From Lepus europaeus (Eukaryota > Chordata > Mammalia > Lagomorpha > Leporidae), in assembly GCF_033115175.1 (NCBI RefSeq), contig NC_084836.1:64347097-64411096 (forward strand): a stretch of 64,000 nt of DNA. The letters run 5' to 3'. The notes under the pieces were generated by a model. It ran no database searches, was not told the origin of the DNA, and saw nothing but the letters and a program-made list of their open reading frames with translations. A program made the translations under genes and the position numbers. Positions 1-11,559 of this stretch are shown one piece after another; position 1 is the first letter of the stretch; each line of letters opens with the position of its first letter.

Positions 1-170
1 TGGGTAGCAGGGACCCAACTACTTGAGCCATCACCTGCTGCCTCCCAGTATGCACATTAGCAGGAAGCTAGAATTGGGAGCAGAGCTGGGACTCCAGTCC
101 AGGCACTCTCACGTAGGATGTGAGCAGCCCAAGCAGCATCTGAAGTGTGTGCTGAACATCTGCCCCCAAC
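1..170 (-). mobile_element. CSINE, old diverged copy, cut by window start
   Basis: Reads the antisense body of the lagomorph tRNA-derived C-repeat (GACCCAACTACTTGAGCCAT, GCACATTAGCAGGAAGCTA) and ends with the degenerate head ACATCTGCCCCC. Confidence 0.75.
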
Positions 171-502
171 TTTCATGTCAATTAAAATTTTTTAAAAATT
201 TTCAAAAAGCCTAACAATCACAAATAATGTAGTACATACAATCTATTAGAAACCATTTTCTCCTCTTGATCATCAGTTTTTATTATCATAATGTCTCTGT
301 GCTTAATTTTAAGGCCATAATATTTTCTCTATAAATGAATTTTTCACCCTTACAGACAGATGACATAGAAGACACTCAGTACTCCTAATTCCCTAAAGAT
401 CATGTTATTGTATATGCTTTAAATGCATGCATTATCTCTTTCAATCCTCAAAGCTCCTCTATTACATCATAAAAACCATGATTTTTTAAAAACCCTAATT
501 AA

Positions 503-815
503 GGGGCCGGCACTGTGGTGAAGCCGCCGCCTGCAGTGCTGGCATCCCATATGGGCACCAGATAGAGTCCTGGCTGCTCCACTTCTGATCCAGCTCTCTT
601 CTGTGGCCTGGGAAAACAGAAGATGGCTCAAGTCCTTGGGCCCCCTCCACCCACGTGGGAGACCCAGAAGCAGCTCCTGGCTTCTGATCAGCCCAGCTCC
701 AGACGTTGCGGCCATTTGGGGGAGTAAACTGGCAGATGAAAGACCTCTCTCTCTGCCTCTCTGAAACTTTCAAATAAATAAATCTGCCTTTCAAATAAAT
801 AAATCTTTAAAAACA
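503..815 (+). mobile_element. CSINE, full length
   Basis: Head GGGGCCGGCACTGTGG (tRNA-like), body with CCCAAGTCCTTGGGCCCC, tail CAAATAAATAAATC present twice. Confidence 0.9.
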
Positions 816-819
816 GAAC

Positions 820-1084
820 CAAAAAAATCATAATTGATCAATTTTAGAGGATATTATGGAATCAACTTAGTATCCTGAAAACTTGCAAATAAAGGGAAAT
901 AAACTGAATATATGGTCTGCCTTTTCTCTATGGACTATGTCTCAGAATAACCAAATAGCTGATGAAGAAAAGCCCCTATTTACAGGATTCAAAATAACAA
1001 AAGCATAAGAATGATAGACTAGCACCACTTTGCAACTCTCAGTGAAACAGTTGATCTAGGCAACATTGCCAAAGGCTTCTGTAT
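820..1084. other. Unassigned AT-rich sequence
   Basis: No gene or named repeat is seen between two plus CSINEs; similarly 171-502 holds only AT-rich sequence. Confidence 0.5.
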
Positions 1085-1400
1085 GGGGCCAGTGCTATGG
1101 TGTAGTGGGCTAAGCCTCTGACTGCAGCACTAGCATCCCATATGGTGCTGGCTCGTGTCCCAGCTGCTCCTCTTCCAATCCAGCTCTCTGCCTGCCGCCT
1201 AGGGAAGCAATGGAAGATGGCCCCCAAACTTGGGCCCCTGTACCCTCATGGGACACTCAGAAGAAGCTCCTGGTTTCAGATCAGCCCAGCTCTAGCTGTT
1301 GCAGCCATTTGGGGCGTGAACCAGCAGATGGAAGACCTTTCTTTCTGTCTCTCCATCTGTCTGTAGCTCTATCTCTCAAATAAATAAAATCTTTAAGAAT
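1085..1400 (+). mobile_element. CSINE, full length
   Basis: Head GGGGCCAGTGCTATGG to tail CAAATAAATAAAATC. It borders the L1 remnant that begins at about 1401. Confidence 0.9.
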
Positions 1401-1581
1401 AAAAAGGCTGCTGTATATCACTGTCCCTCATGAATAATACAAGTAGAAAACCTTGACAAAATATTAGCAAACTGACTTCAGAAAAATACAAATAATTGTT
1501 GATATACTATGACCAAGCAGGATTTATTCCAGGAAAGCAAGGCTGGTTATGTGTCCAAAAAAATCAAGTAAGGTAATATGT

Positions 1582-1901
1582 TGGCCGGTGCCACAGCTCA
1601 CTAGGCTAATCCTCCACCTGTGGCGCTGGCACCCTGGGTTCTAGTCCTGGTTGGGGCGCCAGATTCTGTCCCGGTTGCTCCTCTTCCAGTCCAGCTCTCT
1701 GCTGTGGCCCGGGAAGCAGTGGAGGATGGCCCAAGTCCTTAGGCCCTGCACCCGCATGGGAGACCAGGAGGAAGCGCCTGGCTCCTGGCTTCGGATTGGC
1801 GCAACGCACCGGCTGTAGCGGCCACCTGGGGAGTGAACCAACGGAAAAGGAAGACCTTTCTCTCTGTCTCTAACTGTGGCTGCAAGAAAAAAAAAAAAAA
1901 A
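1582..1901 (+). mobile_element. CSINE, A-tailed subtype, inserted in L1
   Basis: Subtype with head ending GGCTAATCCTCCACC and plain poly(A) tail; L1 ORF2 text continues on both sides. Confidence 0.9.
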
Positions 1902-1947
1902 GGAATTTGACAAAATTAGCACCCATTCATGATATAGTCTCTCAAAT

Positions 1948-2189
1948 GGGGCTGGCATTGTGGTATAGCAGGTAAAACCAACACCTGTGATGCCAACATC
2001 CCATATGGGGACTAGTTCATGCCTGTTCCCCTACTTCCAATCCAGCTCCCTGCTAATGGCCTGGTAGAAGATGACCCAAGTGTTTGGGCCCCTGTACCCA
2101 CATGGGAGACCCAGACAAAGCTCCTTCGGCCTGGCTTAGTCCTGGCAGATATGGCCATCTGGGGAGTAAATCAACAGACAGAAGGTCTG
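1948..2189 (+). mobile_element. CSINE, 3' truncated, inserted in L1
   Basis: Starts GGGGCTGGCATTGTGG but stops after GGGGAGTAAATCAACAGACA without the usual tail, then L1 sequence resumes. Confidence 0.8.
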
Positions 2190-2633
2190 AGTTTAACAAA
2201 GAGCAGTTACAAAAACTGTGCAGCTACTATCGTAATGCTGAGAGATTGAACATAGTCCCCCTAAGACTGGGAACAAAGCACTCTCGCTGCTGTTCAACAC
2301 TATATAGACAGAGCACTAACAAATACACAAGCAACAACAAAGGCCATAAGAGCTTAAAGGCATTCAGACTGGAAAGAAGAAAAACCGACTGCATTCACAC
2401 ACAACATCATTGTGTGGGAAATCCTAAGGAATCCATAATAATATTACTAGAATGGATGAGTATAGCAAGGTCATTGGATACAAAATCACTACACAAAAAT
2501 CTGTTGTATTTCTATACACCAGTAGTTAATAGTGTATTAGGAAAATAATTCCATTCATAATAGCATCAAAAAATGGAATACTTGGCAATTAATTTAAAAA
2601 ATATCTAAGATTTACACTATGAATACTAAAACA

Positions 2634-2895
2634 GGGGCAGGCAGGCCTTTGGCCTAGAAGTTACAATGCCAGTAAGGATGAACAGTTTAGGGGTGGTTGT
2701 TATGCTGCACCAGGTTAAGCTGCTGCTCGCCACGCCTGCATCCCACATCCAAGCGCCAGTTCAAGTCCTAGCTACTCCACTTCCAATCCAGCTTCCTGAC
2801 AGACAGCAAATGATGGCCCAAGCGCTTGGGTCCCTGCCACCCATATGGGAGACTGGGAAGATCTCCCATTCTGTACTTTTAAAATAAATCTTTTC
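2634..2895 (+). mobile_element. CSINE, two fragments
   Basis: A 5' head fragment of the older form (GGGGCAGGCAGGCCTTTGGC, 2634-2680) abuts a second copy from 2689 with an internal deletion before the tail. Confidence 0.7.
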
Positions 2896-3022
2896 AAGAA
2901 AACAAAAAACCAAGCCACAAGTTGAAATATTTGCAAATCACAATCTGATATGTGTATCTAGAATATAGATCAAACTCCTTTAATGCAACATTAAGACAAC
3001 TAAGCTAAAAATGAGCAAAAGA

Positions 3023-3322
3023 GGGGCTGGCATTGTAGCACAGCAAGTAAAGCTGCTGCATCCCATACAGGCACCGGTTCAAGTCCCAGTTGTTCCACTT
3101 CCAATCCAGCTGCCCACTAAAGGCCTGGGAAAAGCAGCAGCAGATGGCCCAAGGGCCTGGGCACCTGCTACCCATGTGGAAGACCTGGAAGAAGCTCCTG
3201 GCTTTGGCTTGTTCCAAGCCTTGCCATTTTGACCATCTGGGGAGTGAACTAGCAGATGGAAGATCTTTCTCTCCATCTCCCTCTTTCTCCAATTCTGACT
3301 TTCAAATAAATAAATGCTTTTT
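3023..3322 (+). mobile_element. CSINE, full length, inserted in L1
   Basis: Head GGGGCTGGCATTGTAGC to tail CAAATAAATAAATGC. The L1 text AAATGAGCAAAAGA before it is repeated as AATAAGCAAAAGA after it, a likely target-site duplication. Confidence 0.9.
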
Positions 3323-3611
3323 TAAAAAATAAGCAAAAGACTTGAATAGACATTTCAACAAAGATATCCAAATGACATCTGATAGCTTTGTTCTCAAAAT
3401 CTTTAGGCATTAGGGAAAAGGAAATTAGAAACACAATATATCTAGCACATAGTATTCACTAGTATGCACAGAATCAGAATCTTTATACACTGCTAGCAGA
3501 AGCGTATAATGATATAGCCACTCTGAAAAAGCTCAGCAATTTCTTAAACCACACCTTATATTATAGCTTTATAAAAGGTTTTGATATCCTGCAGAGGGAT
3601 GCTTGGCCCCT

Positions 3612-3933
3612 CTTTTTTTTGACAGGTAGAGAGTGGACAGTGAGAGAGACAGAGACAGAGAGAAAGGTCTTCCTTTTCCGTTGGTTCACCCCCCAATGGC
3701 AGCTGCGGCCGGCGCAACGCACTGATCTGAAGTCAGGAGCCAGGTGCCTCTCCTGGTCTCCCATGCAGGTGCAGGGCCCAAGGACTTGGGCCATCCTCCA
3801 CTGCACTCCCGGGCCACAGCAGAGAGCTGGACTGGAAGAGGAGCAACCGGGACAGATTCCGGTGCCCCGACTGGAACTAGAACCCAGGGTGCCGGCGCCG
3901 CAGGCGGAGGATTAGCCTGTTGAGCCGCAGCGC
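3612..3933 (-). mobile_element. CSINE, A-tailed subtype
   Basis: Poly(T), then GACAGGTAGAGAGTGGACAG at the 3' side, ending in the subtype head GGATTAGCCTGTTGAGCCGC. Confidence 0.9.
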
Positions 3934-3937
3934 CTCT

Positions 3938-4030
3938 ATTCTTTTTCAAAATTATCTTGGCTTTGCTTGGCCATCCTGTCTTTCACAAAAAATTCAGGAA
4001 TCATATAAATTCTGTGTAAAACCCTAGTGA
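3938..4030 (-). mobile_element. Possible L1 ORF2 fragment
   Basis: Short stretch reading TTCTTTTTCAAAATTATCTT on the plus strand, resembling the antisense of L1 ORF2. It lies between two SINEs. Confidence 0.35.
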
Positions 4031-4302
4031 TTTTTTTAAACATTTGACAGAGAGAAGTCTACCATCCACCGGTTCACTCCCCAAATGGCTACAATGGCTG
4101 GGCTGGTCCGAAGCCAGGAACTTCTTCCAGGTCTCCCACATAGGTGCAGGGGCCCAAGTGCTTGGGCCATCTTCTGCTTTTCCAGGTATGTTAGCAGGGA
4201 GCCAGATTGGAAACAGAGCAGCCAGGACTCAAACCAGCACTATATGGGATGCTGATGCTACAGATGATGGTTTTACCTGGTATGCCACAGTGCCAGCCCC
4301 CC
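4031..4302 (-). mobile_element. CSINE
   Basis: Antisense body from ACATTTGACAGAGAGAAGTC to the head GCCACAGTGCCAGCCCC. Confidence 0.85.
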
Positions 4303-4735
4303 CAGTGAAATTTTTGTTGTAACTGTTGAATTTATGAATTACATTGGGGGAGGCATCTATCTTTTTGACACTGAACTTTTCTATTGAACATGTTGTATTA
4401 GTTATTCAGGAGTTATTACTATACGATAGTTCCACAATCTTATCAGTATAAAACACAGCTATTACGTTTCTGTGGGTCATAAGTCTGGTTGTGATTCCAC
4501 TGCAGGATGATAGCCAAGGCTGGGTTCTCATCTGAGGCTCAACTGGGGAAGGATCAGGTTCTAAGCTCACGTGATGGCTGGCAAATTCAGTGCCTTGCAG
4601 GAGGCTGCACCGAGTGCCTCAGCGTCTCTTGCTGGCTAAAGGTTGCTGTCGGCTCCATGCCATGCAGTCCTCTGTAGGGGAGCTCATGTGGCAGGTTCCT
4701 TCTCAAAAGCCAATCACGGAGTCACCTTTGCCAAG

Positions 4736-4736
<1 letters not shown>
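4303..4736. other. Unassigned sequence
   Basis: No coding or repeat signal that I recognise; bounded by two minus CSINEs. Confidence 0.5.
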
Positions 4737-4766
<30 letters not shown>

Positions 4767-5048
4767 ATTTATTTGAAAGTCAGAGTTAAAGAGAGGTCTT
4801 CCATCTGATGGTTCACTCCCCATTTGGCCGCAACCGCCAGAGCTGTGCCGATCCGAAGCCAAGAGCTTCTTCCGGTTCTTCCACATGGGTGCAGGGGCCC
4901 AAGGACTTGAGCCACTTTCTACTGCTTCCCCAGGCCAAAGCAGAAAGCTTGATCAGAAGTGGAGCAGCCAGGTCTCAAATTGGCACCCATATGGGATGCC
5001 TGTGCTTCAGGCCAGGGCATTAACCTGCTGTGCCACAGCGCAGGCCCC
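4737..5048 (-). mobile_element. CSINE, full length
   Basis: T-run of about 24, AAGATTTATTTATTTGAAAG, and head TGCCACAGCGCAGGCCCC. Confidence 0.9.
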
Positions 5049-5287
5049 AATCAAACTTCATTTCTTAGAATCAAGCCTCAGGTATCATTTACACACCAAA
5101 GGAGGAGACAGCACAGGGGCATGAATACCAGGAAGCAGGGATTGGGTGGAGGGTGGGGGCTGACATGCAGAGTCTCTTCACTTTTATAAATTCTCTCCAT
5201 AAGTTTGTATGCATCCCAAACTAGGTTGATTCATACATGCTTCTCAATTTCTAACACTATCATAAATGATAGCTTGCTTTTTTCCCC

Positions 5288-5594
5288 CCAAAATTTTATT
5301 TATGAAAGGCACAGTGACAGGGAGAGAGAAAGACATCTTCAATCTGATGATTCACTCCCTAAATGGCCACAACTGCAGGTCTGTGCTAGGCCAAAGCCAG
5401 GAGCCTGGAACTCCAACCAGGTCTGTCAGGTGGGTGGCAGGGGCCCAAGCACTCGGGCATCTCTCCTTGCTTTCCTAGGCACATTAGCAGGGAGCTGGAT
5501 TTGAAACAGTAGCCAGGACTCAAATAAGCACTCCAATAGGGATGCCAACATTGCAAGTGGCAGCTCAATCCAGGCACCACAACACTAGCCCTCA
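5288..5594 (-). mobile_element. CSINE, diverged
   Basis: Antisense copy from AAATTTTATTTATGAAAGGC to CACAACACTAGCCC, many substitutions. Confidence 0.8.
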
Positions 5595-5598
5595 GCTC

Positions 5599-5600
<2 letters not shown>

Positions 5601-5640
<40 letters not shown>

Positions 5641-5955
5641 ACAGGCAGAGTGGATAGTGAGAAAGACTGAGAGAAAAGTCTTCCTTTTTGCCGTTGGTTA
5701 ACCCTCCAACGGCCACTGCGGCCGGTGCATCGCGCTGATCCAAAGCCAGGAGCCAGGTGCTTCTCCTGGTCTCCCATGCAGGTGCAGGGCCCAAGGACTT
5801 GGACCATCCTCCACTCCCTTCCCGGGCCACAGCAGAGAGCTGGCCTGGAAGAGGGGCAACCAGGATAGAATCCGGTGCCCCGACCGGGACTAGAACCTGG
5901 TGTGCCGGCGCCGCAAGGCGGAGGATTAGCCTGTTAAGCCACAACGCCGGCCCCA
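5601..5955 (-). mobile_element. CSINE, A-tailed subtype, with long T tract
   Basis: About 37 T, then GACAGGCAGAGTGGATAG, ending AGCCACAACGCCGGCCCC. It inserted directly beside the preceding copy. The long homopolymer suggests a fairly recent insertion. Confidence 0.9.
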
Positions 5956-5983
5956 ATATTAGCTTTTAAGAATAGGCATAATT

Positions 5984-6155
5984 GGGAGCCAGCTCTGTGG
6001 CTTAGCTGGTAAAGCCGCCGCCTGTGGTGTGCTCCTGGCTTTGGATCTGTCCAGCTCTAGCTGTTGCAGCCATTCTGTGAATGAACCAGCAGATCAAATA
6101 TCTCTCAATATCTTTCTCTCTCTCAGCCTCTCAAATAAATCAATCTTTTAAAAAA
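5984..6155 (+). mobile_element. CSINE with internal deletion
   Basis: The head (GGGAGCCAGCTCTGTGGC) is joined to the 3' third (TGCTCCTGGCTTTGGATC); about 150 bases of the body are missing. Confidence 0.85.
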
Positions 6156-6159
6156 GGCA

Positions 6160-7150
6160 TAATTATTACTGTAATATATGAAAATTATCTAATTTTGGAT
6201 ATTGATCTCTTATCTAGCAACCTTGTTGAACACTTATTGACCCTAACAATTTTCCTATAGATGCATTTGGATTTTCCTCATACATATCATTTGTGAGTAA
6301 TAATACTTTAAATTTTTTTCTGTCTTACTGGACAGTGAGACTTCCAATAACATACTTAACAAAGGCAGTGACACCAGGCCTATTCCCCGATAATCCCTTT
6401 TCCAAATTTTAGATTGTCTTTTTCTTGTCTAGTTAGCTAAGAGCTTTGAAGATGAATAGGTATTTAACAAATATTTTGTATGCAATGCTGGGCGGATCAG
6501 ATATATTTTCTTCTCATTTGTTGATATAGCAAATAAGTCATTTTAAAATGCTAAACCATTCTAGCAGTATTGGATAAACACTACTTGTTCACACAAATAT
6601 ATATAAATGTATAGATTCAATCTTATACTATTTTATGACTTTTACATTTATGTATTTTTTAAAGATTTATTTGAATGACAGAGTTAGAGAGAGGTATTCC
6701 ATTGGCTGGTTCACTCCCTAGATGGTTGCAACGGCTGGAGCTGCGCCCATCCGAAGGCAGGAGCCAGGAGCTTCTTCCAGGTCTCCAACGTGGCTGCAGG
6801 GGCCCAAGGACTTAGGCCACCTTCTACTGCTTTCCCAGGTGCATCAGCAGAGAGCTGGATCAGAAGAAGAGCAGCCAGGACCAGATCTGGCACCCGTATG
6901 GGATGCCAGGGCTTTAACCCGCTGCGCCACGACACCAGCCCCCTACATTTATGTATTTATATAAACTTGGCCTACAACTTGGTTTTCTTCTAATGTCCTT
7001 GTCTGGTTTTGGTTTGAAAGTTTATACTAGTTTCACTAAACTATTAAGTTTTCCTTTTTTTTTTTTTCCATTGCTTAGAACAAAGTGCATAAGATAGGTA
7101 TTATCTGACCTTTCAAGGTTTCATAGCACTTCCACATAAAACTATCTGTA
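6160..7150 (-). mobile_element. Old L1 ORF2 fragment, antisense
   Basis: Plus-strand text such as the stretches about a not-closing helix of 'catatgaaaattatctaatt', 'cttccaataacatac' and 'tgtccttgtctggttttggt' matches the antisense of L1 ORF2. It is interrupted by the CSINE at 6654-6943 and is heavily decayed. Confidence 0.5.
6654..6943 (-). mobile_element. CSINE, inserted in antisense L1
   Basis: AAAGATTTATTTGAATGACA to GCCACGACACCAGCCCC. Confidence 0.9.
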
Positions 7151-7185
7151 TACTGTTTCTTCTGCATAAATGTTTAAGCCAAAAT

Positions 7186-7482
7186 GGGGATGGCATTGTG
7201 GTACAGCAGGTTATGTCACCATTTGAAATATCAGCCTCCTGGATCAGAGTGCCGGTTCAAGTCCTGGCTACTACACTTCTGATCGAGATCTCTGCTAATG
7301 TTCCTAGGAAGGCAAAGATGGCCCAACCACTTGGGTTCCTGCCATCCATGTGGGAGAACCAGACGTTGTTTCTGGATCTCTACTCTAGCCTGGCCCAGTC
7401 CCAGCCAGCCATTGCAGCCATTTAGAGAGTGAGCCAGCAGATAGAAGATCTGTCTACCCCGTCACTCTGCCTTTCAAACAAA
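7186..7482 (+). mobile_element. CSINE, diverged
   Basis: Head GGGGATGGCATTGTGG, tail reduced to CAAACAAATT. Confidence 0.8.
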
Positions 7483-7689
7483 TTGTTTACAAAGATGTAT
7501 AAATGACAGAACGTTCCATTTTAGCAGGATCTCCCTATTTCCCAGCACACTCATAAACCTCTAGAGTGAGCAGCCCCTCCTTGTCTCCACCACAGCTATG
7601 CTAAATATGTAACACTCTCAACTTCTCTGTTTCTGCTTACATTCTTTGCATATAATACTCACCTGCTACCTTTTCATCTTGACAAAACA

Positions 7690-7965
7690 GGGGCTGGTTA
7701 AGCTGCCGCTTGCAATGCTAGCATTCCCTAACAGAGTGCTGGTTCAAGTCCAGCCTACTCTGCTTCCAATCCAGTTCCCTGCTAATCTGCCTGGGAAGGG
7801 AGGGGATGACAGCCCAAGAACTTGGGCCCCTGCTACCCATGTGGGAGACCAGAATGGAGTTCCTGGTTCCTCGCTTCAGCCTGGCCCAGACCTGGCTGTT
7901 ACAGTCATTTGGAGAGTGAATCAACAGATTGAAGATCAATGGATCTCTCTGCCTTTCAAATAGAT
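7690..7965 (+). mobile_element. CSINE, shortened head
   Basis: GGGGCTGG is joined directly to TTAAGCTGCCGCTTGC, so the A-box part is deleted; the body continues to CTTTCAAATAGAT. Confidence 0.8.
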
Positions 7966-8028
7966 ATTGAAAGTAAACAAAAAGGCAAAACAAAAACCTT
8001 TTCCTTGAAGTCTAAATTCTTTTCCAGA

Positions 8029-8346
8029 TTTTTTTTTTTTAATTTATTTGAAAGTCAGAGTTACACAGACAGAGGAGAGGCAGAGCGAGAGAGGTCTTCT
8101 ATCCACTGGTTCACTTCCCTATTGGCTACAATGGCCAGAGCTGTGCCAATCCAAAACCAGGAGCTTCTTCTGGGTCTCCCACGCAGATGCAGAGGCCCAA
8201 GGACTTGGACCATCTTCTACTGCTTTCTCAGGCCACAGCAGAGAGCTGGATCAGAAGTGGAACAGCAGGGTTTCAAACAGGCGCCCACATGGGATGCCGG
8301 CGCTTAAGGCCAAGGCGTTAACCCGCTGCACCACAGCACTGGCCCC
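8029..8346 (-). mobile_element. CSINE, full length
   Basis: T-run and AATTTATTTGAAAGTCAGAG to ACCACAGCACTGGCCCC. Confidence 0.9.
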
Positions 8347-8445
8347 TTCCAGATATTGTTTAACTTTACCCACAATAGTTATCTACATTTGTTGACTGTA
8401 TGTCCTAATCTCCCATTTGTTTTTACACTATTTGGTTTATAAAAT

Positions 8446-8793
8446 AAATGTTTATTTACTTTTAGTTGAAAAGCAGAGTCAGAGAAAAAAGAGCCAGAGG
8501 GGCTGGCACCATGGCGCAGTAGGTTAATCCTCTGCCTACAGCACCGGCATCCCATATGGGCGCCAATTCTAGTCCCGGCTGCTCCTCTTCCTGTCCAGCT
8601 CTCTATGGCGTGGGAAAGCAGTAGTAGATGGCCCAAGTCCTTGGGCCCCTGCACCCAAGTGGGAGACCCAGAAGAAGATCCTGGCTTTGGATTGGCTCAG
8701 CTCTAGCCACTGCAGTCATTTGGAGAGTAAACCAGCAAATCGAAGACCACTCTCTTGTAATTCTTTCAAATAAACCTTAAAAAAAAAAAAAAA
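8446..8793 (+). mobile_element. CSINE inserted into the 3' stub of another
   Basis: 8446-8498 is an antisense stub (TGTTTATTTACTTTTAGTTG, AGCAGAGTCAGAGA). The plus copy runs from GGGGCTGGCACCATGG at 8499 to the poly(A) at 8793. Confidence 0.8.
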
Positions 8794-8799
8794 GCATTA

Positions 8800-9108
8800 T
8801 AGCCATAAAAAGCACATTGATATTGTTGATTTGGAAGGTTCCAAGATGTAAAGTACATTTAAAAAAAGACAAAATATATAAGATGCTCATAACAGGCTAC
8901 CATTTGTTGAAAAGAGGAAAAAATAATTTGCTTAGATATGAATAAAATATATCAAGAGGGAGCTACCAAAAACCAGTAACAGTTTGCTTCTGATGAGGGA
9001 AACTAGGTAGCTTGGAAACAGAATTCGAAGGGTGACTACACTATATCCCATGTTGTACCTTCTGAATTTTAAACCAGCTGGAAAAATAACATTATAAAAG
9101 AAAACACA
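8800..9108. mobile_element. Possible old L1 3' region
   Basis: A-rich sequence ending with a motif like ATGTTGTACCTTCTGAATTT, seen in 3' ends of old mammalian L1s. The family is uncertain. Confidence 0.3.
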
Positions 9109-9425
9109 GGGGCCAGCACTGTGCTGTAGTAGGTTAAGCCTCCGCCTGAGGTGTCAGCATCCCATATGGGCAACGGTTTGAGTCCTGGTTGCTCTACTTC
9201 CCATCTAGCTCTCTGCTAATAGCCTGGGAAAGCAGTAGTAGATGGCCCAAGTGCTTGGGTTCCTGCATCCACATGGGAGATCCAGAAGAAGCTCCTGGTT
9301 CCTGGCTTTTTTTTTTTTTTTTCAAGGCCCAACCTTGGCTGTTGAGGGCATTTGGGGAGTGAACCACCAGATGGAAGACCTTTCTCTCTAACTCTGCCTC
9401 TCAATAAATAAATCCTAGAAGAGAA
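9109..9425 (+). mobile_element. CSINE with internal T tract
   Basis: Head GGGGCCAGCACTGTGC, tail CAATAAATAAATCC. The usual GGCTTCGG stretch is replaced by about 15 T at 9307-9322. Confidence 0.85.
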
Positions 9426-9675
9426 AGAAAATACCCTAGTAATGAGTTAGACACGTGGTAAATTTCACGACTTATATTTTCCTGTTTATTCCTACACTGA
9501 ATAATAATAATTCTGCTAAACATCATGATACTCTAAAAGTCCTTAAATTGACATTTAAATTCTGCTGTAAGTGCAGGAATGAGGATAATTCAGAATAAAA
9601 CTAAGATGATATTTCAGAGAAATACGAAATTGTTAGTAGCTGTCACAGAAAATTTATATGTAGATATATTTCTCT

Positions 9676-9993
9676 TTTTAGAAAAGCTTATTTACTCGAA
9701 AGGTAGAGTGGCAGAGACAGACATGAGAGTCATCTTTCATCTGCTGGTTCATTTCCCAAAAGCCCGCAACAGTCCGTGCCGAGCCAGGCCAAAGCGAGGA
9801 GCCAGGAACTCCATCTGGGCTTCTCAGGTCAGTGGCAGGGACCCAAATATCTGAACCATTAATCTGCTGCTTCCCGGGGCACATTAGCAGGAAGTCGGAT
9901 TGGAAGCAGAGAAGGGATTTGAGCCAGGCACTCAGAATGGGATGCAGGTGTCCCAAACAGTGGCTTAAACTGCTGCACCTCAACACCCAGCCC
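9676..9993 (-). mobile_element. CSINE, older form
   Basis: AAAAGCTTATTTACTCGAAA to CTCAACACCCAGCCC. Confidence 0.85.
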
Positions 9994-10302
9994 GGCATTA
10001 ACTCATATTTTGCATCTTGTGTGCTTTTTACCATAATATTTTCATCTAATTAAATTGGGATAAAATATGCAAACAAATATACTTAACCCTGAAAAATCTC
10101 TTTTCTGAGTGGTTATTACTACACAAATTACCTGATGACCTCAAACTATTTTATCTAAAATTTCTTGAAGGTCAGAGCTATAACATAGCTTCTTAAAACT
10201 GTCAAAGTAGAGGATATAAAAAATTTCAAATTACATAAGATCTTAATGATTTATATCTTATGGAATATTTCAGTTAGATAATTGTGGTTAGAATTAATTT
10301 TA
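9994..10302. other. Unassigned AT-rich sequence
   Basis: Nothing recognised. The same holds for 9426-9675 and 10611-10939. Confidence 0.5.
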
Positions 10303-10610
10303 CGGGGCCGGCACTGTAGCTCACTTGGTTAGTCCTCTGCCTGCGGCGCCGGCATCACATATGGGCACCGGGTTCTAGTCCCGGCTGCTCTTCTTCCAGT
10401 CCAGCTCTCTGCTGTAGCCTAGGAGGGCAGTGGAGGATGGCCCAAGTGTTTGGGCCCTGCACCCGCATGGGAGACCAGGAGGAAGCACCTGGCTCCTGAC
10501 TTCGGATTGGCGCAGTGCTGGCCTTGGCGGCCATTTGGGGAGTGAACCAACGGAAGGAAGACCTTTCTGTCTCTGTGTCTAGCTCTATCTGTCAAATAAA
10601 TAAAAATTAC
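10303..10610 (+). mobile_element. CSINE, intermediate subtype
   Basis: Head GGGGCCGGCACTGTAGCTCA with CTTGGTTAGTCCTCTGCC (A-tailed-subtype-like) but tail TGTCAAATAAATAAAAA. Confidence 0.85.
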
Positions 10611-10939
10611 TTTTAAACTGTCTCTTAGAGTTTTGTTTTTCGCTATATGGTAATACATTTTTTTTTGGCTTAAAAAATAAAAAACAAATATTAAAATACT
10701 ATCAATCAAACCCTGAAGGTGTTTTCTTTTTTGCTGTTTCAGCAAAGCCTTTCAGATTCTTTCAAATTAGTGTTAAACTTCAAAGAGTTCTTTTAATCTT
10801 TTAGGAATTCTGGCAAAACCTAAATTCTCAGCATATTTTAATGATTCTGACTTGCTATAATCTAATGATTATAAGAGAAACAATACAGGAGGCATTTATC
10901 AAAATACAGAAAATGTGTATTATCAGGCACTGTAAATGA

Positions 10940-11235
10940 ACTGGTGTTATGTTATTTACTTGAGAGGTAAAAAGACACAGGGAGACAGTGAAAAAGAGAG
11001 GAAGGGGGAGGGAGAGCACTCAAGCACACTCCCCATCTGATGGCTCACTCCTCAAATGCCCAGGAAAGCCAGACTGGGTTAGACCAAAGCTGGGGGCCTG
11101 GAACGCAAACCAGGTCTCACACACATGTGACAGGAACCCAACTACTGAGTAAGTAAGGAGCTAGAGCTGGGACTTGAACCCAGGCACCTGGTTGTGGGCT
11201 GCAGGTAACTTAACCACTAGGCTGAACATCTACCA
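10940..11235 (-). mobile_element. CSINE, very diverged
   Basis: TTATTTACTTGAGAGGTAAA through CCCAACTACTGAGTAAG to CTGAACATCTACC. Confidence 0.65.
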
Positions 11236-11559
11236 TTTTCTATATGTTCATTTTATTTTTCTGTCTTATAAAACTTGGTGTTGTAATTGCTAAATCAAAG
11301 AGGATTTAGCAAAGGACACTGGGACATATACCAGATACATTTAAATTCTTATGAAATTTCATTTACTCCATGAGCATCTAGTATCAAGTTAACATTCAGC
11401 CCCACCTACATCCTCAACTGCATTGGTCTGACATTCTCATACCCTCCTTTCACTCCAGTCAGATAGAGTCCCTCAAATGTTCTCATGCTATTATCTGTAT
11501 GCGCAGAGACCTCTGGAGCTCTCTCATTAACAGCTGGTTTCTGGGGTGTACAATTGGGA

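Larger units (their letters stand above)
1401..3560 (+). mobile_element. Old L1 (LINE-1), ORF2 part, split by SINEs
   Basis: Pieces at 1401-1581, 1902-1947, 2190-2633, 2896-3022 and 3323-3560 line up in order with L1 ORF2. They run from the reverse-transcriptase region (DQAGFIPGKQGW-like, then an AFRLERRKTD-like and a KSLHKNLLYFYTP-like stretch) to the C-terminal half (QDLNRHF-like region). Five CSINEs are inserted between the pieces. The frame is decayed throughout, so this is a fossil LINE. Confidence 0.75.

Noticed and set aside
503-580. tRNA genes suggested by GGTTCGAGTCC-like B boxes
   Set aside because: These are the tRNA-derived heads of CSINEs; none folds into a complete tRNA with matched acceptor ends.
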